From Nemertoderma westbladi (Eukaryota; Xenacoelomorpha; Nemertodermatida; Nemertodermatidae), in the NCBI GenBank assembly GCA_032718475.1, contig JAUCBJ010007975.1, forward strand, positions 1 to 40,118: a stretch of DNA of 40,118 nucleotides. Reading direction: 5' to 3'. The translations under genes and the position numbers were made by a program. This document shows, in pieces, positions 10,102-19,400 of this stretch; position 1 is the first letter of the stretch; every line of letters starts with the position of its first letter. Under the pieces are notes generated by a model. It was given only the letters and a program-made list of their open reading frames with translations. It ran no database searches and had not been told where the DNA came from.

Positions 10102-11460
10102 ATCTTAATTATTATATAGGCCTATTAATAATTCGAATTATACAGGTGATTTCTTACCAAGCCTATTCGCTATTGTAAATAGATTTCAGTGTGCAGAAGT
10201 AGGCAGTTAGGCATACATTCCGTAACGTGTACAATTAACAATTGTACAAAATGTACATGTACTGTAGATGCAATATCTTTCTCTAACAGTAAATGAGCTT
10301 GTAACAATTACATCCAGACATCATAAAGGGAACCAAAACAATAAATGTATGTATGATTTTTTTGTGTGATATAAGTGTTTACTTTTAGATTTAGACTGCT
10401 TAAACTGTAAAAGTACCGCTAAAATGTAATAAACATTGTATTTGGTAAATTAGGCCTACTACATTCCCGTACACTGTATGCCACATGACTCCGGAGCCGA
10501 CGATCTTCCTATTCCACAATCAGCCAATCCATGCAGCCATGGGCTGGACGTTCCCTAACCCGGGATCAGGAACCGATCCCAGCACTGCGAGCATCGAGTC
10601 TAAGTCCAACTAACCCTTGGTACGTCGGTACTTGGACTTACACAGTTAGAGGTCAAGGCGCTAATCTAATCTGTTGTTATTCGACAGGCGGAATTTGATG
10701 CGGCGTCGGACTGTCGGAGGTGGTAGGGAAGGGAGGCCTTCCGGTGTACAAGTAGGAGAGGAGTGTATGTAGGTCTGGAAATCGGTACCCTGCTTGTTAG
10801 CTGGCTCGTACCATTGCCATATATCACCCCAGCCTAGAATTATGCAAACGTTAAATAGCCAGGATCAGAGGATGTTGGAAAAAGAGTCATTATAAATCTC
10901 GGTTGGCTATACTGAATTAATTATCCAGGCAGCCAGGCGGCGGCAAACTGGTAGTACCATTACTGCTGCGCATCCCGGCAGCCCGGGCCGGGGCTGACCC
11001 TGACAGGCTAACAGACACCAGCTGTCACTCATCCTCACCTGGCCCGGCTCCTGAACCTCCCTGTTTATTTGCCAACGGTAGCGAAGTAGGGCAGACCGGA
11101 CAATACAGCAATACCTAGCAGCCTAGCTGCCTAGCCTCGATCAAACCTCAGAACCTAGATAATACCTACTGACCTAGAAATTTTACTTTTATGACCCCTT
11201 TTATTGCAGTATTGTTCTTATGACAGTATGACCCCCCTTTTTTTTCCGACATTTGGTTCTAGGCCTACCGTATCACTTTTGCGTACCGATGGATGTTAGT
11301 ATCATAGGCCTACCTGCCTACTGCCATATACCAATACCGGTACATGATTGCTTGGCTACTGACTTCTTACTACAGTACTACAATCAACATCGGTATTTTT
11401 TGGGTTATAGAGTGACTACTGGACTAGGGGTACCGGTACTGACTGTCTGACCATAATGGT
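10102..11460. other. Intergenic stretch upstream of the zinc-finger gene
   Basis: No gene is supported. An inverted repeat TAAGTCCAA (about 10600) / TTGGACTTA (about 10632) could form a 9-bp stem. 10680-11150 is more GC-rich than its surroundings. The promoter of the minus-strand zinc-finger gene should lie at the left side; no clear TATA box or initiator is seen. Confidence 0.4.
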
Positions 11461-11625
11461 TTCCCTCAATTGGTAAAGTGATCGTTTATTGCTCTGGTTA
11501 TAAAAGCCTGCCTCTGTAACCTGCTCATTTCCCTCAATTGGTAAAGTAGCCGTTTATTGTTTTGGTTAGAAAAGCATGCCTCTGTAACCGTAACCTGCTC
11601 CTTTCCCTCAATTGAGTGTTTTTCA
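11461..11625. repeat. Short tandem repeat of about 68-73 bp, three partial units
   Basis: TTCCCTCAAT occurs at 11461, 11529 and 11602, with GTTTATTG, AAAAGC and CTGTAACC words repeated between. The same words occur in the MITE pieces at 6340-6485 and 37716-37850, so this array may derive from that family. Confidence 0.7.
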
Positions 11626-11809
11626 CTGTTTCTGAAACCCAACGGCTGAACGGTGTTTTGGACACTATTGAAGAAAAAAAAATGTCCATCGGTACGCTAT
11701 TGTGACTTCCCCGACATTCAGACTATCGGGAAGGCAAGTCGTATCAGGTTGTAATGGTCGTAAAATACGTAGCCAGGCTGAGATTATTACTGTAGATGTG
11801 CAATCACGG

Positions 11810-12593
11810 TTATAAACACAGTTCAACTTCTGAACTTAGTTTTCCGTCATCAGTTAGAGTAGAGTAGATTTCTACCCAATACTCGGGCACTCCATATGCT
11901 CTATTAGTTGTTTTGATGATGTTACATTCCCGATTTATACCGAATAACTCGTTCAAGTCATCTCCAACCTCACCTATATCGGGTTTATTTTCCAGTTGGT
12001 CCTCTGTCTTAATGCGTAGGATAATTGGAACATCCGACTGGTCCGATGGAGGTTGGGTAGAATAATGGTTTGATTCGGTTGTGGTTACTATTGAAATTGG
12101 GTTTGGCCTGGTGTCTACCAGACTCAGTTTGGGGTTCATTTGTATTTGTTCCCCCGGGAGGTCTGTCTGGTTGAGAAGTAGTAACGTCGCCAAAGGCTGC
12201 ATAGAGGAGAGTTCGGTATGTGGGATGTGTTGATTCGAGTTTCGAGATCTCTGGTGGATTCCAATTCCGGTCGCAGGATTGTCATTGTGTCGTAACCTAG
12301 TTCTTCGATCTGTCATCGTTGACGCCGATATCCTCATTGGACTCTGTGGCAGACTGGTCTCGCACGGTACCCGGTATAGTCGGGACAGCGGCCAGTGATT
12401 CGGTTATGTTGGTGGTGGCGGCATTCTTAAACCCAGAGGAGAGTGAACGCTGCAGCAGCCACTCAGCAATATGACCAGCCGTACAATAATTAAGAACGTA
12501 CTGGTAATAGTCCAGAAAACTTGAGTTTGCGTCCAGGTATTCCGCTCTATCCTGAATCCGTACCAGTGATAAACTCCTCTCCCCTGTCAACAT
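11810..12593 (-). pseudogene. Possible hypothetical gene in two overlapping frames
   Basis: Two minus-strand frames overlap at 12297-12337. A 98-aa frame starts with ATG at 12593 and contains LDYYQYVLNYCTAGHIAEWL. A 175-aa frame runs 12337-11810 and is rich in T, S, N and acidic residues, with an IKTED motif. No family is recognised. They could be one gene with a one-base frameshift, or two exons of a host gene with a short intron between them; a weak donor GGTACCG and an acceptor-like CTATGCAG occur. It could also be chance open frames. It lies about 340 bp left of the BEL/Pao 5' LTR and points away from it. Function is unknown. Confidence 0.3.
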
Positions 12594-12932
12594 TTTTTAT
12601 CAGAACGCGTCTAAAATTTTAACAGGCTTTGTTCAACCTATAGTGACCAACTTGGAAAACAAAAATTTCAATATATTGGTAATACCGCTTCGCGCAGCAC
12701 GTCACAAACTCAAGAGTTCTTATATTTTTTGCAAAAAATCTAATTTTAAAATGAGCGACATTTACTCAATTTTCATTAAATATAACTGAAATTCGATATA
12801 CAGACAGTCCAGCATAGGTACTTAATTATGTTAAAAAAAATTGTCATGAGAGATCGATTTTCCCTTCGTGCAGCATGTGAGAAAAAATATTGTCCCAATG
12901 TATATTTTTCATGTAGTATGCACTCCTCCTGC
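12594..12932. other. Flank of the BEL/Pao insertion, nothing recognised
   Basis: AT-rich DNA with no gene, RNA or clear repeat. Its last bases (CTCCTGC) are not repeated after the 3' LTR. Confidence 0.5.
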
Positions 12933-14117
12933 TGTAAAAGCTTTTGTGGGATAACTAATTCGTTTGCCTTGCTAACCAGTTCCCCCCCAGTCGCTAGAAT
13001 ACTCTAAAAAGGGATCTCTAACTCGAATAGCACAAGCTACCGGCTGATTGGCTGATTCGCTGTGCGAAGGGATCTGGGCTACGTTTGATTGTCCAACTAG
13101 CTTGGGAAAGTATCTCCCAATAGAATTTGAGTTGATTTTGATTTCGACCTATCACAGATCTACTGAACTGAATTTTCCTATCTTTATGCTCTTTCTCTGT
13201 GTTGGGTGGAAGCCTTTGTAAATAAGGTTATTCTTATCAGTTTTCAGTGTTGTTGGTCTTTCTTTCCTAAGCCAGGAGAGAACGGCTTGTAAATATTTTG
13301 TGCTTTTCTGTTTTAGTCTAACACTAGTAGGCTTAATTATAAAGGGCATATATCCGTTATCACAACAAACCATTGCAAACCAAACCATTGCAATCAACAC
13401 AAACTAATGAACTTAACGCACACTGAATCACTGTGCATACTTTTATATTGTTATACTGCTATTTACTGTCAGTTCTTCATAATATGGTTGATGAATTATT
13501 ATATTTGGAATAACGATAAATAACCCCGAAACCCAATATTCTTGATATACCGAAGGTAAGAGAGAAAGGTTACATATAACGATTGTGACTTATGATAAAG
13601 TGGTTTGAAGTGAATCTAATGTTATTTGATAGACCCTACATGAGTCAGTCCGTGTTCCTTTTATATATAACTAAAATCAGTGAAGATCGGCAGATCAGTG
13701 TGCAGTATTGTGCAGCATTGTGTATGAGTGAACCTGATAACGAAGCATTTCCTAAAGAATGCGCCATATATGTGAATTATAACTAAGCCATATCGTTGTG
13801 AGTAGTTTAAGTCATAACTCTGTGTATATAGATAGAGCGCCACGTCCTAAAGGAACTGTTAATATTCCCGAAGGTGAATAATATTGTCAGAGATTATATA
13901 ATACTGTCAGTCGAATAATACATTAGGCTTACATAGCAATAAGATTAAGCCGTCGAACCCAATCTCCCGGGTATATCCAGCGGGTGAATGATCGCGCACA
14001 GATTGGTTTCGACTAGTGTAGTGAATTAAATACTTGTCATAGACTAAAAGTGATTTATTATCTAGAAGACATCATAATTTGGCGGGTTAAACTGCCAAAG
14101 GTCTAAAAGCGCGAACA
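12933..14117 (+). repeat. 5' LTR of the BEL/Pao element
   Basis: It starts TGTAAAAGC and ends GCGCGAACA (TG...CA), 1185 bp. It matches the 3' LTR over its full length. It contains a 15-bp duplication in U3 (around 13365-13385) that the 3' copy lacks. A splice-donor-like AAGGTAAGA lies at 13553-13561. The adjacent sequence does not begin with TGG, so no standard tRNA primer site is evident just after the LTR. The repeated word GAACAATAACGGATAT lies across the LTR end (14113) and again at 14182. Confidence 0.95.
13553..13561 (+). promoter_or_regulatory. Candidate 5' splice donor in the LTR
   Basis: AAG|GTAAGA fits the metazoan donor consensus and is kept in all three LTR copies (GT at 298, 13556 and in the 3' LTR near 29896). 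A transcript started in the LTR could use it to remove part of the 2.3-kb leader. Use in vivo is inference. Confidence 0.45.
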
Positions 14118-14253
14118 ATAACGGATATTTAGTCTGTATTGCAGTGTAGGCATTAAATACAGTTTAATATTGTTCTGGTAAGAACAATAACGGATATAGC
14201 TTCTTTATTGCAGTAAGCAATAAAGTTGAAAGTACCGGTCAACCGGTAAACCT

Positions 14254-14385
14254 GAACGGTACTTCAGTAGGTCAGTAGGCCCAACCGCCAGAACCGGTAC
14301 TGCCGTAGGTCAGTAGGCCCAACTGCCAGAACCGGTACTTCTGTAGGTCCGTAGGCCTAACTGTCCTAACCGGTACTTCCGTATA
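14254..14385. repeat. 38-bp tandem repeat in the leader, about three units
   Basis: GTAGGTC(A/C)GTAGGCC recurs at 14267, 14305 and 14343, a 38-bp step. Each unit also contains AACCGGTACT. It is unrelated in sequence to the 38-bp minisatellite at 34661. Confidence 0.85.
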
Positions 14386-14556
14386 AGTACACTAGTATTA
14401 TTCGATTTGATTGTTGCATACCGGTAGGCTGTTTAAGGGATTAGGGATTGATCACCCCTTATTCCTTTATATGGTTTACTTATTTCTGTCAAGTTTTATT
14501 TATTTGTAGGCCAGTATTGAACAGAAGGCGTGTAAGCCTGATCAGATTGTACAGAC

Positions 14557-15127
14557 AATTTGTAGGCTGAGCTGTTGTCTGATTGCTGTTAAGTCTGAAC
14601 GGATTGCAGTATGTGTAGATCATCTGTCCGATAAAGAACGGTTAGGAAGTAGGGGCAGCGAACGCTGTAAGGTAAACCCCCAACTAAAGAATAAGTCGTA
14701 CTACTGGGTTAGAACGCATACTACCTAATTATTTCGGAGTCTGCATGTCCTGTAGTTTATTTAGGCTTGAGAGTAGTCTGCCATCGTTTAGTCTGTACTT
14801 TGTTTGTGTAAGTCTGTACGGGTAGTGTATAATATTTATTTAGATAATTTGTAGGCTGGATAGTTGTCTGGCTGTTGTTAGGTCTGAACGGATTGCAGCG
14901 TGTGTAGATCACTTGTCCGATAAAGAACGGTTAGGAAGTAGGGGCAGCGAATGCTGTAAGGTAAACCCCCAACTAAAGAATAAGTCGTACTACTGGGTTA
15001 GAACGCATACTACCTAATTATTTCGGAGTCTGCATATACCGTAGTTTGTTTAGGCTTGATAGTAGTCTGTCAGTGTTCGGTCTGCATTTTGTTTGAGTAG
15101 TTTGTACGCGTAGCATAATATTTATTA
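14557..15127. repeat. 289-bp tandem duplication in the leader
   Basis: AATTTGTAGGCTG starts at 14557 and 14846, and GTTAGGAAGTAGGGGCAGCG at 14641 and 14930, both 289 bp apart. A ~110-bp core (about 14610-14740 and 14899-15029) is nearly identical between copies while the edges have diverged, suggesting the core is under constraint. Confidence 0.88.
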
Positions 15128-16070
15128 TTCAGAGTTTATGCGATTATCCGCAACATTCATTCCCCAAGTTTGTTCCTACAGTAATTGTGTTTGTTATACA
15201 TACCGCTATAGTTAAATTAACCCCGGTACTACACGGGCTGCTTGGCGTAGGTAAAGACTGGTGATTTTGTGCACCGGTCACTCCAGCAGATGCCGTGGTT
15301 CTTTTAGCTGTTCAAGTATATTTAACTACTGATTATCTGTTGTACAAGTACTCGTACCTAATTTAGGGTTTAGTGTACAGTGCTTACCGAGAGTAATTAG
15401 TGTAGGCATTATATTTGTGTTGTAAAGTGGTTGATAGGCACGTTCGATTAGCTCTATTAACTTCTAGGTAGGAACACTCCGTGATACATAACGTAGAACC
15501 TATAGCGATACGGCTATAGGTCGTCAGGCGGTGGTATTTTCCTATCTGGACAACGCAGTGTATTTACTACTACTTATTATTTTCAAATACCGCAGTACCC
15601 TGTCCGTTGTAATAACCAGTTTTCTAACCCTTTGTTAGGCTGGTTTGTAGACTTCTTGTAAAATTACCCTGAAAATTCGTATTTTGTGTTTTTGTAAAAT
15701 TTTGTGTTTATTTAGAGATTGTAATCTCACCCGAATTGTACGTAATTTGTAGTATTAAGTAACTTAGGTAAATTAGCATTATTTGTTTTAGTGTCTTATA
15801 AGTAACACTTCACTGAAAGCGCACCGCTTTGTGTAGTGATTACTCCCCAGAAATAATAACATTTATTTCAAACATTGACTAAACCCATTAAAACGGGTAT
15901 AAATATATTATAAATCAAATCTAACGATTTATAAATAGTAGGCCTACCATACAACCATTCGGTCTCAATATCAGTTGGATTACTGCTCAAATAACGGTAG
16001 TAAAGTAAGTAAAGTAACCAAGTAACCCTAAAAATTCAGAAATTCAATTATTTAAAGTAATTAATTGATA

Positions 16071-16330
16071 TACCGGTATTTACGATAGGCCTATTATCTT
16101 TATTTCTATAAATTTAGGCTGAAATTATACCGGTACTTGTAATTAATTCTAGTCCAGAATTATATATACTACAAACTGTAAGCTGTATACCGGTATTCCC
16201 GATAGGCCTATTATATATTTATATATATTTGTGCTAAAATTATACCGGTATTCTGTGATAAACCTAGTCTGTAATAATACTTATATAGTTATATATACCA
16301 TAAGCATACCGGTGTTCTAATATATTATAT
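16071..16330. repeat. Degenerate ~118-bp tandem repeat just before gag
   Basis: TACCGGT(A/G)TT recurs at 16071, 16188 and 16307. Between them, ATAGGCCTATTAT and AAATTATACCGGTA words are shared by the first two units. Confidence 0.7.
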
Positions 16331-16452
16331 ATATATCCTACTACACTGAGTAGCAGTACCGGTAATTAATTACTAGGCTAGCAGTTAATACTGAGTTACT
16401 AGACTTGCTCAGACTGTAATACAGCAGTAGACATTCAACTGTAAACACAAAC

Positions 16453-19400
16453 ATGTCTGATACTAAGCAGAACCTGTCAGACAGTTTATTAGATGTAACT
16501 ATCTGCGACTCAGATAGAGGCGTAGAACCATCTAGTCGTAAGTTCAGATCACCTCCCACTGTGAGGAAGGTCATCCCTCCTGTAGTAATAACAGAACCTA
16601 GGCTGGTCCAACATCGTAGGTCTATCATAGGCACTCGAGCTCAGGTCAAACGGGACCAAGAAGCAGCGGAACAGCAACAACCCGCGAGCCAAGAACTTAC
16701 TTCTCAACGGCCCAACAGCTCCAGTAGTGAGGATACTGTAGAGCTGACACCCGAGCACGGAGTAAGGATGACGGATGAGGCTTATTCAGATCCCCTTCTC
16801 ATCCTTCCTGCAGCCGTACTCACTAGGTTATTGATCGCTTTGGAAGAACACCAGATCGATTGGGCGAGAAGCCAGCGTTCAACTAGAGATAGTTATGCTG
16901 GATACACAAGGGAAGAACTGAAGTCCATGGTCGAGTCGCAATGGAACTTCCCCGGACCCAGACTCCCGTTTGATTTATCAGAAGCTGCCTGGGAAGACAT
17001 ACACCGGATGGGAGTAGCCAAGGAAACCATCGATCCAGCTGTGTGGAAGAGGTCCGCAGCCGGATACGCACAGGGATTCTTCAGCTCTATAGAGCGATTA
17101 AAAGAACAACTGTTTCATCAACCTCAAGGACCTCAAGAGCAGGGATTGCTGCTTTATCAAGTTAGAGAAAGAATTCTACGAATCAGGCTAATCTTATCGG
17201 CCTTTGAGGAGGCTTCTAAACGAAGACAAGACACATCGTTGCAAGTCGCCGTAAAGACTTGGTTTCAAAGGGTGAATCTCCAGGTTCAAGGAACAGCTCA
17301 GTGGAAAGCTCAGCTGGAGGAGCGATCAACCCATGGAGAATCAACAGACGCTACTTTTTCCCAAGTGGAAAGTGAAGCGATGGCAGAGAAGCCGCATAAG
17401 AGGGATGCCATTGACATCTATCTGTCAGACTATCAACGTTTTTTAGGTGATGACGAGTTGAGGAGAAGGTTAGAGGGACTTAGCCCTAATAGTGAAGGAA
17501 CCAAGCTTGTGTTGGATGCCATCGATGTGGAAATGAGGGCTGCGAACCAGGCTGAATTTGATGAACAACTCCGCATCACACGAGCCCAAGAAGAACAAGT
17601 AAAGAAAAAACGTATAGAAGACAGAAAGAAAGCAGCAGTGGTAGCTGCAGAAGCAGAAAGAAAAGCGGCAGTGGCAGAGGCAGCAGCAGAGGCAAAAGCG
17701 GCAGCGGCAGCGGCAGAGGCAAAAGCGGCAGCGGCAGCGGCAGCGGCAGAAGCAAAGACGGCCGAGGCTGAGAGAAAGGCCGCAGAGGCAGTGGCAGAAG
17801 CCGAACGGAGAGCGACTGAAGAAACCACCCAATTAGAATTGGAAAACATTCAGGAGAATCAAGACTGCATAAATAAACAGTTAACAGCTAGTAATATGCA
17901 GATGATGAATCGATCTACTCCCAAAAGACAGGGATATACATCATCTGAGGAAGGCGATACCACCGATACTGAAGGCAAAGGAAATAGATCTCGTCTAAGC
18001 AGACGTAAAAGAACATTCCACCGTCAGAAATTGCCTGATTTGCCTCCAGCTGTTAGAAGGCAACTAAATAACACCAACTTAGGTAGTACAGAGCCCACAG
18101 ACCAAACAATTAAAATAGAAAGACTCCCTACGATAGTAGATGAGCCTGAAATAATTAGGCCTGTTCTTGAAATCACCCCTTCGGTGATAGACACACCTGT
18201 GCTCCCTGAGATTACCTCTAAATTCCCTCTGCATAGCACTAAGCTACCTGTGCCCCGTAGAACTGCCCAGGGGACAGTTCAGGTCCTGGACCCCGAGCAA
18301 ATTATTCATAATTTGTCGCCCGTTGTCCCTCGTCCGCCCGCTACAACGTTGGCGACTCCCGCTTCGGCGGTCGAATGGGTGGACGAGAGACGGCGGGGGA
18401 TGGATATCCTGCTCGGGCAGATGCAGGAGACTGTCCAGCAATTCAAGGGCACAGTAAGGGAAAGTAGGCTAGAGTTGCAAGAAGTGCAGCAAAGTATCGC
18501 GCTCGAACGCGATAAATTAGTAAACACACAAAGGGGTATACCACCACCCTCAGTAACAATGTGTCAACCTGTTAGGTCTGAAGTATCTCATGCGCAAGGT
18601 GTGGAGCCTACACGCATATATACTGCTAGCGAAGTAGAAACTCCTATAGTGAACCCTATTAAGGGTAATTATAGACCTGTTGATAATGACATTCCCTATA
18701 GAACTGATCATAATCCGAGAAATTTATATACCGATAACTCGATATTAAATAACACGATGGCCCAAGAAAGTTTTACGCGTCAAATGGCTAGAACCGAAGC
18801 CCGGCAAGCGGTGAAGGTGGGAGAGATAGTCAAATTCAATGGAGATGAGATGAAATGGTTACCTTTTAATGAATATTACAAAGATAACATACAGAACTCT
18901 GTACTATCTAATGGAGAAAAACTTAGATACCTCATTGAGTGCTTGGAAGGATCTCCCAAGTTAATGGCGTTAAAGTTTATTGGACATCCGGACGGATTAA
19001 GACAAGTTTGGGACACACTAAACATCAGGTATGGTAATAGGAATAATATCGCTAAGTATTTATATGCAAAATTAGTAGCGCCCAGAAAGTTCATCAGCAG
19101 TGGGATAATAGAGTTTTCCGATGAGATTCAAGAGATCTGTAGACAATTAGATTGGTTAGGTAAGTCTCATGAATACCAAAGTTCTATGGTCATTGGAGCT
19201 GTGGCTTCTACTTTACCGAAAGGTGGGGTAGGCACACGCTGGGATAAAAAAGTACTATATATGATGGAACAACAACGACGAGACCCTACCATGGCTGATC
19301 TCATGTCATTCTTGGATGGAGAAGTGAAATTGCAACTCCTCAAGCAGTCCCGAGAGAAGATACCGGAAAACAAGGTAAGTGAAAAACCCGTCTCTAGGAG

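Larger units (their letters stand above)
14118..16452 (+). other. BEL/Pao 5' leader, non-coding and repeat-rich
   Basis: 2.3 kb without a substantial frame. It contains three separate tandem repeats (about 14254-14385, 14557-15127 and 16071-16330). It should carry the packaging and primer-binding functions; none can be pointed to from sequence alone. Palindromic TACCGGTA and TAGGCCTA words are frequent here. Confidence 0.7.

Noticed and set aside
14118-14140. Standard tRNA primer-binding site after the 5' LTR
   Set aside because: The sequence following the LTR lacks the TGG expected to pair with a tRNA 3' CCA; I could not place a site with confidence.
17433-17849. Antisense frames rich in Ala/Ser or Cys/Arg opposite gag
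   Set aside because: They mirror the Ala-rich coiled-coil repeat of gag on the other strand and have no independent support.
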